Shown piece after piece: positions 1 through 12,524 of a DNA stretch of 64,000 bases. The DNA comes from Gordionus sp. m RMFG-2023 (taxonomy: Eukaryota; Nematomorpha; Gordioida; Chordodea; Parachordodidae), in assembly GCF_954871325.1 (NCBI RefSeq), contig NC_088778.1, positions 3,505,743 to 3,569,742 of the forward strand, given 5' to 3'. How positions within the stretch are numbered: the stretch's first letter is position 1; each line of letters starts with the position of its first letter. A model generated the notes under the pieces. It worked only from the letters and a program-made list of their open reading frames with translations. It had not been told where the DNA came from and did no database searches. Position numbers and translations under genes: made by a program.

Positions 1-1718
1 AATTTAGAAGGGCTAAAGCACCAACTACATAAGGAAATAATAGAATAAAAATTATGGGTGAAGCTGATGTAAAAGTACAATTAAATAATAACATAAAATG
101 GCTTCCATTATTAGTCACACAAACAAATGATGCAGCTCTATTTGGATTTCCATGGATTATCGAATTTGACTTAGCGTTACCAAAAAATGTAAAAATCAAT
201 ATGATCAACAATAGATATTAATACAATGATAATGGTAACGTAAATATTAACAAACTTTATAAAGAATTTGCTAAGGTGTTTGATAATAAATTAGGATTGA
301 TAAAAAATGTCGAACCAGTAAAACTACAATTGGAAGAAAATACAATAATGTATAAGAATGGCGCAAGTAATATAATTGCAGATGCTTTATCGCGAAACCC
401 AAGAGAGAATAATGATAATAAAATAACAAGTGAAAATAAAACAGTGAAATATATATGAAATCTTACTTATGACACATTAACTCTATCAAGAAAAGAACTT
501 AGAGATGAAACTGCGAAAGATCCAATTTTAAGAAGAGTAAAAATATTATTAAATGGTACAAATATACAAAATCAAGCACCAGAATTACAAGCTTTTAGAA
601 CAAGAATAGATGAAATAGAAAATGATGACGGTATCCTATTTTGGAATGTTCGCTTAATAATTCCATATTCACTACAAAAACGAGTTTTACAGATATTACA
701 TACAGGTCATCCCGGTATTACATCGATGAAATCCATTACGAGATATATATGGTGGGAAAAATTAGATAGAGATGTCGAAAAATTAGTCAACCGCTGTATT
801 GGGTGTCAAAAACATCGCAGAGATATACCAGAAGTTACCGTATACCCATGGAATCCGCCAGCACAACCCTGGGAAAGGGGACATTTAGATTTTGCCAGAC
901 CACTAGACGGATTTTATTGGCTGGTAGGAATCGATGCATATCAAAATGGATAGAGATCGATAGAATCAAAGATACCACAAGTAAAAATTTAATAAATAGA
1001 TTAGAAAAATGGCTTACACAATATAGTTCCACGTCAAATTGTCACAGACAATGGTCCACAATTCATTTCAAATGAATTTTACAAATGGTGCAAAAATAAG
1101 AATATACAACACATAAAAACTATACTATACCATCCGAGAAGTAACGGATTAGTTGAAAGATGCATAATAAAAAATCGGTATTTTACTAACAGAGAACAAA
1201 CAAATGATGGGGAAAAATGCCTTAATGAAGTATTAGTTACATATAGAAATTCCAAACATTCCTCAACGGGCCGAATACCTGCCAAACTATTTATGGGGAG
1301 AAGACTAAATACTTTATTAGACTGGGTGAAACCATCAATTACTGAAAAATTAGAAACCTCTGTAGTAACACGATCAGTTAAACAAAGGCATACATAGAGA
1401 TTTTGGAGAAAACGAATTAGTTTGGATAAAAAATCCACTTGAAAAAGGATGGCATGAAGGAAAAATAATTAATCAACAAGCAAAATTCTCGTAAAACGTA
1501 GAAGAAAAAGTTAAAATAGTGCGAAAACACGCAGATCAACTACGAATAAGGGAAGAACCAGACGAAACCAAATCAATAATACCAATTGAACCAAGTCAAA
1601 AAGGAAGGCAACCGCGTTATCCAACAAAGGAAAGTGAGCCTACAAAAAGATTAATAGATGAACTTGAACTTGGTAATAAAAAGATTGATAGACGATCTTA
1701 ACTTGGTGGGAAAGAAGA
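1..1718 (+). mobile_element. Ty3/gypsy LTR retrotransposon body, 3' part, broken
   Basis: This is the pol region of a Ty3/gypsy-type element, cut by the window edge. Recognisable parts in order are a protease/RT-linker-like stretch near the start, an RNase H tail (GASNIIADALSRNP, about 360-400), an integrase, and a short post-integrase tail ending about 1700. The stretch GTGGGAAAGAAGA at about 1706-1718 is purine-rich and sits directly before a TGTTATATTT LTR start, as a polypurine tract should. The element is broken at several points and lacks most of its reverse transcriptase, so it is a fossil. Its 5' LTR lies outside the window, so age cannot be estimated from LTR divergence here. Confidence 0.9.
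640..1490 (+). pseudogene. gypsy integrase remnant
   Basis: This is the integrase part of the element above. The N-terminal zinc-binding region is visible (HTGHPG followed about 30 residues later by CIGCQKH, an HHCC arrangement). It is followed by a catalytic-core stretch with TDNGPQFISNEFYKW and YHPRSNGLVER, the usual D and E neighbourhoods of a DDE integrase. A tail typical of gypsy post-integrase sequence follows. Integrase would have inserted cDNA into chromosomal DNA. The copy is broken, with several breaks, and is a fossil. Confidence 0.9.
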
Positions 1719-1910
1719 TGTTATATTTGAATGTTTATATATATTTTAAAAGGTTACGCTATTTGAATTATATATTTCTAACATTTTATATTATCTTATG
1801 GAATGTAATTGCATATTAGTAGTAGTTAATTGACATAATTATAAAAGACTATATATAGGAAACAATTTTATAATAAAGAATCTATTGTTTTGACTATAAA
1901 ACCATCTATT
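1719..1910 (+). repeat. LTR of the gypsy element (3' LTR; right edge uncertain)
   Basis: It begins TGTTATATTTGAATG directly after the purine tract of the gypsy body. It holds a TATA-like TATAAAAG near 1842 and an AATAAA signal near 1871, as expected for an LTR promoter and polyadenylation signal. The right boundary cannot be fixed, because the downstream sequence is part of the long tandem unit and is shared by the other copies at 12333 and 21885. Confidence 0.6.
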
Positions 1911-4900
1911 TAATATTATGAATTATTTTTTATAAGAAATATCAACTATTTATATATAAAAGTTTCACCACCTATTAGTGTTAATATTTAAAATAAATGC
2001 TATATATATTTAAATATTTCTTTTTAACATTTTGTAACTATATAAACACATTCATGTTAGAAAATATAAAATTTATATAAAATTTTAAACGGAAAAGATG
2101 CTGGAAGATAAACTACTAAATTTTATGCTATAGAATCAAATTTATTCCTTTGATTATATTAATGCATATTATTTTATATTTACATTTTTAATGATCTGCA
2201 TCTGTTTTCTTAACTAAATTTTTATGTCGTCAGTGTAATTGTAAAATGTGAATCCTAAGGATATAAAAATCATCATCGTATTAGCTGTATTAGAATATTA
2301 AGGTCTTCTTTTCTCCACAAAATATTTCATAACTACCATAATGATTCATGACTATATTATATTTTATATATCAATTAGGTAGTAGTACTTTTGTTGATGA
2401 TGAAGATAGTAAATTTATTATTTATAAAAATTTATGAAATACGAAGAAAAATATAATTTAGTTTTGATTATATGAATCTATGAAAATCAACTAATTAAGC
2501 AATTGTGCAATAAATTTCTTGTCAAACTTGTCATGTAAATATAAATATTTATTTAAATTTTAAAGAAACATATTATCCATAAATTTTATATCTCGATACC
2601 AAAATTGTAATATCTAAACGATTAAATTTAAGACATTGTTATTAAATTACAATAGAAATAAATGGCAAAATTTTATGAAAGTTGCGTGGGACTTGATTTT
2701 TTGATCAGGCCTGGCTATGTCTGCAAAAAAAATTTCAGGCCAATGTCTACCCCATATTTAAAATGAAAAATTTTGAAGAATCTCTATTTTTAATTTAACC
2801 CAATATAATTCTTATCACATTAAATTTGATATTATTGCAATAATTTTCCTCTTTTTCTCCTAAATTTTAATAAAAAGCATATTTAGTACCATACGCACAA
2901 ACTAACTAATTACCTCTTAACCCGTCATCCTTCATGGGTTATTAGCTAGTATATATATAATATTTAAATAAATTGAACCATATTGATTTAGTGTTGAATA
3001 TTAAATTTTTGAAAACTTCACATTAAACTAATTTAAATATAAAAATTTTATCATCTAGTGTTAATAGTTCAAATAAATACAATTTCAATATTAACACATA
3101 TCTTAACATTTTGTAACATAATAAAGACCTTCATGTTAGAAAATATCAAATTCATTTAAAAATTACAGTAGAAGGAAAATAAAATAAACAAGTTGGAGGT
3201 TTTAATAAGGTTTTTTAGAAATCATATCTATTAAGATTTCATTTGAACTAACTAAATCTTATGTTTTAGAATATATTTTATTCCTTCAATTATAATAATA
3301 ATTATTATTTTTTTTATACATTTTTAATAATCTTCATAAATTTTTTATTTATAAAATTTATGTAATTGTATAGAAATATAATTTAGATTTAATTAAATAA
3401 ATTCATCAACTAATTAGACAATTGCTGGTATAAACTTCTTGTCAAACTAGAAATTGTAAATTAAAAACTTCTCAGTCAATTATTTGAATTTCAATGAAAT
3501 AGAATGTCCATGAATTTTATATCTCAACTCAATATCAAAATTATGATATCTAAACAAGTAATAGGAATTATAATAAGTGAATATAAATACGAAAAGAGAG
3601 TAGTCATCTATTATATAATTCTTTATTTATATTTGGGGATAAATTAGATAATGTTTAAAATAAATAAAAAATTAGGTATATAACTACTGTTAAATTAATA
3701 ATAACTTCGAAACATATTGAGGTGTAATTTGTAATTTAATAATTGAACAACATCAATATAATTTTTTTTCCTATTAAGTAAAAGACTCTAAACCTGGTTC
3801 AGGAGGTAATTTTTTTTTAAACATTTTAACTTCATTTATTGATATAGAATTATTGTCTGAAACATTGATAAATACAATTCTTATAGTTAAATACATATGA
3901 TAAGCATTCTAAAATGATTAAATCTACAACTGAACTATTTTTTATTTTTACTTTACAAAACCTGCAACTCTTTTAAAGAGTATCCAAATGTTTGGTCGTA
4001 TTATTTAAGGAAATTTAAGTATAATCGTGTCTATTTTCCAAATATAATCATTTAAATATGCCCTCATAATTAAATATCAAAATTTAATCATGTTTTAAAT
4101 GATATTATATGATTAGCTTTAAAATATAATATTTAAATACATTTAATAAATCGATATAATGTTGTTAACCTTTATATAACTTCACGTTAAACCGGTTCTT
4201 GATGCAATTATCTTGATATTTATAAAATGTAGGTTTTTTTAATGATTATCAAGGGCGCCACTAACCTTTACAACATCATTCCTTTTTTATCGATATAAAA
4301 ACAAACTAGAGGGGACTCTTTAAATTTTCTGTATGCTCCAGTCCCTGAACCTCCTACCAGTGACACAACTGATCATTATTATATATCTTAAATAAATAAT
4401 TGCTGATTTTATCAATACTATTACACATCAATATCGTTAGCAAGCAAAATATTATAAATTTTTTCCATTAAATATTAAATAATTTTTAGTTCAAACAATT
4501 TTCACTATAAATTATTATTTAATCTTTAGATTTATGTAATTTTTATTAAATTATCGCTTTATTAAATGTTTCAGCAAATACATCAAAAATAACAGAAACG
4601 TCAACTAATAAAATTTTAACTTTATCGCCTAAATTTAGAATATTTCTATAGTTAATTTCCTTTCAAATCAATCATATGATTTATGTATATTATAGTTATA
4701 ATCAGTATAAATGAATAAACAGCATATTTAGCTAAATCGATTAGAATTTATATTTTAATTCATAATTTTTTTTTATTATATTACATTTATTTTTAAAATA
4801 TAATTTATATAAACTCTTTGTCTTAGTAAATATTAAATTCATAAAATAAAGTTTACTAGGAAAGAAAATAAATATATATCTCAAATGATTAATATACTTA

Positions 4901-6344
4901 TAATAAATTAAGAATAAAGATAATAAATTAAGATAAACTATGTCACAGTTTAATTATTTTTATCTATAGAGGATTTATCAATATATTTTTTTTCATTCCT
5001 ATTAAGTAAAAGAGTCTGGATCTAGACGTTTTTACATATTATTTAAAGAAATTTATCTATAACCGTGTCTATTTTCCAAATATAATAATTTAAATATGAT
5101 CTTATAATTTAATATCAAAATTTATTATGGTTTCTAAATAATTAATTTATCAAATGATAAGCTATAATATATATTATATTTAAATAAATTGAACCAAATC
5201 GATTTAATATTGAATATTAACTTTTAGGAAATATCCCGATAAAACTATTTATATATAAAAATTTCATAATCTATTAGTGTTAATATTTCAAATAATTGTA
5301 ATTTTCAGACCCTCATGTTAGAAAATATCAAATTTATATAAAAAATACATTAAAAGATAAATAAAATGTGTGAAATATTAATATGAGGATATAGATAGTA
5401 AATTTATTATTTATAAAAATTAATGCAATAGTGTAAAGAAATATAATTTAGATTTAATATGATGAATTCATAAAAATCAACTAATTTGTCAATTGCTGGT
5501 ATAAACTTCTTGTCAGACTTGTCATTGTAAATTTAAATCTTCTCAATGAATTATTAGAATATCGAAATACCCAAAATATAATATTTAAACAAGTAATGAG
5601 AATTATAATAAGTAAATATGAATATGAAAATAGAGTGGTCATCTACTATATAATTTGTTACTTATATTTAGGGTTGAAATAGATAATGTTTAAGATAAAT
5701 AATAAATTTGGTATATAAATACTGTTAAATTAGGGTGTATTATGTATTTTAATAAGTGAACAACGTCAATATAATTTTCTTTCCTATTAATTAAAAGGCT
5801 CTGGATTTGGTTCAGGAGGTAATTTTTTTCTAAACATTTTAACTTTATTTATTAATAAAGAATTATTATCTGAAACATTGATAAATACAATTCTTATAGT
5901 TAAATACATATGATAAGCATTCTAAAATGAAATTATCTACTACTGAACTACTTTTTATTTTTATTTTTACCTTACAAACCTACAACTCCTTTAAAGGTTA
6001 TAATATCTAAATGTTTGGATATATTATTTAAATATAGAAATTTGTCAATAACAATCTCTATTTTAAAAATATAATAATTTATATATGATCTATAGTTAAA
6101 AAAAATTTAGGTCAAAGTGACTTATTTATTAGTTGTCTATTTAAGAAATATAAAAAATTATACATGCTCTCATATTTAAATATTCTAGTTCAAAGTCTTA
6201 TTTATCATTTGATAAGCTTTAAAATATATAAAATTTAAATAAATTTAAGAAAATCGGATTAGTTGAATTTTAACTTTTATATAATTAATGTTAAAACAGT
6301 TGTTAATGCAAATTATTTCAATATTTTTAAAATGTAGGACTGGA

Positions 6345-6440
6345 ATTCATGCCTAGCCAAAACTAGGATACCTGTGTCAGGGGCGGATTGACCACGCTAA
6401 GGCCTTGTGGGCATTTTATATATCGGCCTCATTTATACGG
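6345..6440 (+). repeat. GC-richer repeat landmark with a hAT-like CAGGGGCGG end
   Basis: The stretch contains CAGGGGCGGATTGACCACG at 6378 followed by GCTAAGGCC and GGCCTCATTTATACGGGG. Copies lie at 17132, 26684 and about 38073. A CAGGGGCGGA start resembles some hAT transposon ends, but I found no matching inverted end, so this may only be a conserved island in the unit. Confidence 0.4.
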
Positions 6441-6484
6441 GGCTTCTCACTTAAATGGCTTCTTTGATTTACATGATTTTTATA

Positions 6485-7070
6485 ATTTTTTTTGACAACA
6501 CAAATAATATCTTCAGTAAATGAATATTTTTCAATTTTATGGGTTAAATAATATATATTTATTTTTTTATTCAACCATATTTATATTGATTTAATAATTT
6601 TATAATCTTTAGAATTATTATTTTATTTTCAGTTAAATATTATTCAATTTAATGTTTTAGCTACCACATTAAAAATAACAGATCGACCAACAAGTATAAT
6701 TTAATATTTATGAATAAAATTTGGAATGTTAATAATTGAATTTATATAATCAATAGTTATAATTTAAATAGATTATTTTATTAAAAATTTTATTTCTTTC
6801 ATATAAATATTGTCGTGTAAATCATTGTTAATTTTTTGAAGCAACAACAACAAAAACAAAATCTTCATCAAGTATAAATATATTTCAAATATTTCAATAT
6901 TATATAATTATTTATTATTCAACCATATTTATTGATAAATTAATTTATAAATCTTTAGAATTTATTTTATTTTCAGTTAAATATTATTATATTTAATGTT
7001 TTAGCTACCACATTAAAAACAACAGATCGACCAACAAGTATAATTAATATTTAGTAGCTAAATTTTGAAT
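6485..7070 (+). repeat. 340-bp satellite, about 2 monomers (X1)
   Basis: Two monomers are marked by GATCGACCAACAAGT at 6681 and 7025, spaced 344 bp. Each monomer has the order TTTTTTAAGCAACAACAACA, TTTCAATATTATATAATTAT, TTATTTTATTTTCAGTTAAA, GCTACCACATTAAAAA and GACCAACAAG. It is extremely AT-rich with no coding content. Confidence 0.8.
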
Positions 7071-7111
7071 ATTTATTTATTAATTGGATTTAACTAATCG
7101 ATAGTTTTACT

Positions 7112-7260
7112 TACAGGGTTTTCCATTCAAAAAATGACCCAATCAAAAAAGAAAAAGGTCCGATAAAAAGGGATAAGATCCGATAATATAAAATGGTGTA
7201 AAGTGCCGATCATAAACTAAAATTTTCCATTTAATAAAAAGGAATGTCAGTTTTTCTTAA
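7112..7260 (+). repeat. unit-end module of degenerate 20-bp subrepeats
   Basis: A phrase like AAAAAGGAAAAGTGTCAATTT repeats with variation every 20 or so bases after TTTTCCATTCAAAAAATGACC. Equivalent modules are at 12175-12265 (partial), 21637-21820, 31056-31240 and 41773-41965. It marks each X-to-next-unit junction. Confidence 0.6.
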
Positions 7261-7517
7261 ATTTGTATATTTTTTTTCTACCCTTATTTTTATTTCTTAC
7301 TTTTTCCACATCTTTAAGTCATTTTTAATATTTATTTTTTTAAAATCTTTTCTAAATTTTTTTATGATATTTTTAAAGAATCAGAAACAAAAAAAAAATT
7401 ATGAAAAAAGATTTTTATAGTATATATAAATATGTTAATACAATTTTAAAGGAAAACATAATACATCTTTAGGTAATAAATAATAAATTAAAACAGCGTT
7501 ATAACAATAACCAATAA

Positions 7518-8561
7518 CATGGTGTGAGAAATTTGGACTTAATTTTTTGGGAGAAAATAAAATAAACATGTTTTAAGAGAGTTTTTTATGCAAATCCGCT
7601 GTCAGTTTTTTTTCTAGCACGTCAGGTTTTTTATTTATAAAGTGGCCAAAAGGTCATTTTTTGCAGTTTTTGAAGGTTTATAACTTCGGTTCTAATGATC
7701 CCTAATACTACAAAAATATCTTAATTTTTGCAGCAAACCATCTATATATTTATTATACATTTTTTTTTTATAAAATCCTTACTCAATTTTAAAACGACCT
7801 ATATTTTTTAAATTTACCAAAATATTTTTTAATATACCTTACATTTAATATATTTATTTATTGTGGCTTTCGTTCTCTTCGCTCACTGCACACGGTACGA
7901 TTCCCAAACAATTTATTATAAATGAAATAGTTATATTCCTCATATTTAAATAAATATATTATGCTAAGCTGTTGTATGCATATTATATTTTACCGGATAA
8001 ACAACCGACGAAATTTCAGGATAACGAATTTTCTTCTTATTTTTTTTGTTAAACCCAAATATACTAATCGAGCAAATATAACCATCCCACGAATGATTTC
8101 TTGCTACGTGTCAAAATTCAGGTTTCAAATAAGGCAAATATGACCGTTTTCCATTTACCCATGAATTATAAGAATTATAAAATGTTTTACATATGTAATT
8201 ATGGGCAAATGGTTTATCCAAATCGCAGAGGGGAATATTGTAATAAATTTCATAAATCTTTTGAATGATTGGAGAAAATGGACATTTTTCTGCGGGCAAT
8301 ATATAGCCCGAACACAAAATTTAGAGACACACTTTAAACAAGGGGACCTCGGCATTACTTTTTTGTAGGATATTATATAAGTGGGGAATTTGAATAATAT
8401 TTAAAATCCAATTAAAAAAAAATTAATAAAAGATAAATGTTTATGAAAAATTAAGCGCCAAAAATAATAATTCTTCTCCTTTATTCCTACTCGTTATTTG
8501 ACATTATTATTTATTGCCCATACTACGGGTTCAAGGTACTCCATTTGAAAAAAAATTGATT
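7518..8561. mobile_element. T-family DNA transposon fragment, left part (Y1)
   Basis: It starts at a CATGGTGTGAGAAATTTGG end comparable to the CACTGTGTGACA end of the full element at 42203. It follows that element until CAAATATTCTTAAATA, then switches to array sequence (AATAATTGCTAATTTT) at a shared CTTAAATA. It contains the minus-strand coding-like fragment at 7985-8355. The right end is lost. Confidence 0.7.
7985..8355 (-). pseudogene. zinc-binding-like protein fragment inside T (Y1 copy)
   Basis: The minus strand reads PCLKCVSKFC, then (about 20 residues on) SPIIQKIYEIYYNIPLCDLD, YICKTFYNS and NSWVNGKRSYLPY. Paired cysteines (CxxC, later YIC) suggest a metal-binding fold. From memory it resembles a high-copy family of uncharacterised arthropod proteins with a CYFC and a YPxxxSxxxPV motif; I cannot check this. 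It has no clear start and ends among stops. It may be a gene of the T transposon or a captured host fragment. Confidence 0.5.
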
Positions 8562-8740
8562 ATAAAAACAAATATTCTTAAATAAATAATTGCTAATTTT
8601 ATCAATACAATTAACACATAAATATCGGTAGCTAGCAAAATATTATAAATTTTATCAATTAAATATTTAATAATTTTTAATTAACAATTTCACTATAAAT
8701 TATTTTATTAATCTTTAGATTTATATAATCTTTAATAAAT

Positions 8741-9108
8741 CACTGTGACAAGAAAAATGGTTGAAGAAAATAAAAACAAATTTTGGTGCAGAATTTGACG
8801 CTGAGTTCGAATCCGTTTTTTAAATATTCTCTACACGTCTAGTTTAAAAAATATTACCGTTTAAAGACAACTTTTCGAAATTAAAATTAAGATATTTTTT
8901 TAGTTGTAGGGATCATTAGAACCAAAGTTATAAACCTTCAAAAAGTGCTAAAAATGACCTTTTTGGTCACTTTAACCTAAAATAAATAAAAGACCTGACG
9001 TTCTAGAAAAAAACTGACAGCGGATTTAGAATATGCATAAAAAACTGTCTTAAAACATGTTTATTTTATTTTCTCCCAAAAAATCAAGTCGAAATTTGTC
9101 AAACAGTG
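8741..9108. mobile_element. T-family deletion derivative (MITE), 368 bp
   Basis: Both ends are present: CACTGTGACA at 8741 and the inverse TTTGTCAAACAGTG ending 9108. The interior joins the right arm of T (GGTGCAGAATTTGACGCTGAG) straight to its left arm in reverse (TCTAGAAAAAAACTGACAGC). The unoccupied site is visible at 15295 (TTAATAAATTATCGC). Flanks here are TTAATAAAT and TTATCGC, consistent with insertion at TTA and loss of two bases from the left duplication. Confidence 0.75.
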
Positions 9109-10188
9109 TTATCGCTTTATTAAATGTTTTAGCAATTACATCAAAAATAACAGAACCGCCAACTCATAAAATTTTAACTTAATCGCTAAAATTTGGAAAT
9201 TTCTATACTTAATTTTTCAAATCAATCATTTGTTTTAAGTATATTATTGTTCTAATCAGTATAAATAAATAAACAGCATATTTATCTAAATCAATTACAA
9301 ATAATATTTTAATTTAGATTTTTTTTTATAATATTACATTTATTTTTTAATATATAATTATAAATATCTTTGTCTTAGAAAATATTAAATTCATTAAATA
9401 AACTTTAATAGGAAATAAAATAAATATATATCTCTGAATATCTAGGTTATTACACAATTTCTAACTGTAAAATTTCAAGTGATGATAAATGAAACAAGGT
9501 TAAGATATAATTTATAATATAATTATTAGTAAAGAATTAATTTAATGAGTGGTAGTATCAAAACAATTTGTCAAGGTGTCGTTTTATGGTAGATATTTAT
9601 TCACTAAATCATTCTTTATTTTTTTAAGCAACACAACCAATAACTTCAACAAGTAAAAATATTTTATTTTGTCGATTAAATTTACAATTATTTATTGTTC
9701 AACGAAATTTAGTCATAATTAAATTATCATTTTATTTAATGTTTAAGCTCCTATATCAAAAATTACAAAATCAGCAAAAGGTATAATTTAAATTTGTCAA
9801 AAAATTTGAAATACTGTTTGTGACTAATTATTGTATTTTAATTAATATATAGTTTTACGTTTAATGCAGTTCTAATCAGTAAAAACGAAATAACAACAGT
9901 TAGCTAAATCCAATTATGGGTAGAAATAAATGTAATTTTCTTATAAAACACATTTCTTTTTAAAGTTTTCAATGCTAAATAAGATTGGGTTATAAAATAT
10001 CAAATACATTTAAACTAGATAAAAATAATAAAAAGTTTTGATAATATTAATAATTAAATACGACTACCATCTTAAAAAATAAAGAATTTTAAATGATGAA
10101 TAATGTAACATATGATAAAAATATTAAAGATGGTTCATTTTTTTTAAAGAGATATATTTGTTATATCCGAAAATATATCATTTAGAGG

Positions 10189-10537
10189 AATATTATATTT
10201 CTTACTATCCTCGTTATATGGTCATTCATAACGGGCCTCCTTTTCAATAAATTGAATTAATAAATTGGTAAGAAAGAATATAATATGAATAGCACCCTAT
10301 CATCGTTGCTCAAATGTCGAAATAGATAGTTTAGCATAAAAATATTATGCAAAATAATTCAAGAAACAATATATAAAATTTTAATTCGCTTATCGCAATA
10401 CTCTACATGCATCAACCACAGTTACTCAAGCCTCTTAATATTTTATACGGGAGTATTTGGACCATTTCGAAGTTGAATCATGAAAGGTTTAAAAATAAAT
10501 TGGCAAATGTGGAAAAAAAGTTTCAAGATATAGATAG
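10189..10537 (+). pseudogene. second gypsy-type integrase fossil (Y1)
   Basis: The plus strand carries an integrase-core signature, with APYHRCSN followed by AYRNTLHASTTVT. It corresponds to the familiar APYHPxSNG...ER and YRxTPHxTT region of gypsy integrases. It is unlike the integrase at 640-1490 in the details of these motifs, so it represents a different lineage. Heavily broken and old; no LTRs are recognisable around it. Confidence 0.65.
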
Positions 10538-12332
10538 GTAAATTTAAAATATATGAGTAAAATGTCTAATTAGTTAATAATTGAATTTCAATAATAGTTT
10601 TATGTATATTCTGAAAATGGATAGATTTAAGTTTAAACAAATCATGCATTCAATATGTTGTTACTTATATTTTTATTATATTATAAAAGAAACATTACAA
10701 ATTTACATTTAAAAAAATAATTTTCATCTATTTTATATTACATTTTTAAAGATCCTTTTTTTATAAGAATCAATAATTTGTACACAAAAATTTTATTAGC
10801 TTTCAGAGTTGTTATTTCAAATAAATGCAATTTATATTTCTTTTAAACATTAACCATATAAAGATCTTCATATTGGAAAATATGAGATTTATTTTAAAAA
10901 AAAATTAACTATAAAATATAATAACATGTTTGAAAATATTAATTAGCTTTTTCTAGAAAACATAACGTTATGAAGATTTTATTTAGAACTAACTAAATTT
11001 ATGTTTTAGAAATCAATTTTATTTTTTAAATCATTCTTTCAATTATATTTATGCATATTATTTTATATTTGTTTTTAATAATCTCCATCTGTTTTTCTTT
11101 TCTCAACTATATATTTATTAAGCATATAAAAATCATTATCTATTAGCTACATTCTAATTTTAAGGTGTTTTTCTCCCCACAAAATATTTCATAACTACCA
11201 TAATAATTTATGACTATATAATATTTTATGTATTAATTAGGCAGTACTAATATTGATAATGAAGATAGTAAATTTTTAATTTACATAAATTTATGTAATA
11301 GAATAGATAAATATAATTTAGTTTTGAATAGATGATTCCATATAAAGCAACTACTTAGGCAATTGCTGGAATAAACTTATTGTCAAACATAATTGTAAAT
11401 TTAAATTTTTTCTGTAAATTTCAAAAAAAAAATAGTGTCCATGATATTTATATTACAATACTTAAAATATAATATCACAACATGTAATGCGAAATATAAT
11501 AAGCGAATATAAAAATTAAAAGAGAGTAGTCATCTACCATATAATTCGTTATTTATATTTGGGGTTGAAATAGATAATGTTTAAGATAAATAAAAAATTA
11601 GGTATATATAATTAAGAATAAAGATAATAAATTAAGATAAACTATGTCACAGCTTAATTATTTTTATCTATAGAGTATTTATCAATATATTTTTATTCCT
11701 ATTAAGTAAAAGAGTCTGGATCTGGAAGTTTTTACATATTATTTATAGAAATTTGTCTATAACCGTGTCTATTTTCCAAATATAATATTTTAAATATGAT
11801 CTTATAGTTAAATATCAAAATTTATTATGGTTTCTAAATAAGTAATTTATCATATGATAAGCTATAATATATATTATATTTAAATAAATTGAACCAAATC
11901 GATTTAGTATTGAATATTAACTTTTAGAAAATTTCCCGATAAAACTATTTATATATAAAAATTTCATCATCTATTAGTGTTCATATTTCAAATAATTGTA
12001 TTTTTCAGACCTTCATGTTAGAAAATATCAAATTTATATAAAAAATACATTAAAAGATAAATAAAATAAACATGTGTGAAATATTAATATGAGGATAAAG
12101 ATAGTAAATTTATTATTTATAAAAATTTATGCAATAGTGTAAAGAAATATAATTTAGATTTAATTAGATGAATTAAAAAAGGAAAAGTGTCAATTTAAAA
12201 GAAAAAGTGCCAATCAAAAACTAAAATTTTCCATTAAAAAAAAGGAAAAATGTCAGTTTTTCTTAATTCAATATGTTAGTCATATATTAAAAAGAAACTC
12301 TATAAATTTACATTATAAAAACAAATCCCATC

Positions 12333-12524
12333 TGTTATATTTGAATGTTTATATATATTTTACAAGGTTACGCTATTTGAATTATATATTTCTTACATTT
12401 TATATTATCTTATGGAGGTCAATGTAATTGCATATTAGTAGTAGTTAATTGACATAATTATAAAAGACTATATATAGGAAACAATTTTATAATAAAGTAT
12501 CTATTGTTTTGACTATAAAACCAT
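12333..12524 (+). repeat. LTR copy at the start of unit X2
   Basis: This is a near copy of the sequence starting at 1719 (TGTTATATTTGAATG, TATA-like box, AATAAA). No gypsy coding sequence lies upstream: the preceding bases are an unrelated AT-rich stretch ending ACAAATCCCATC. Homology to 1719 starts sharply at the TG and continues far past any LTR end, so the LTR has become part of the tandem unit. Confidence 0.6.

Noticed and set aside
835-1438. Two minus-strand frames of 65 and 119 codons
   Set aside because: They lie antisense to the integrase remnant.
4325-4375. tRNA-derived SINE with a box-B-like GGCTCGAGTCCC (clearest near 24640 and 36090)
   Set aside because: No box A, no tRNA fold and no A-rich tail; the phrase is just a conserved part of unit X.
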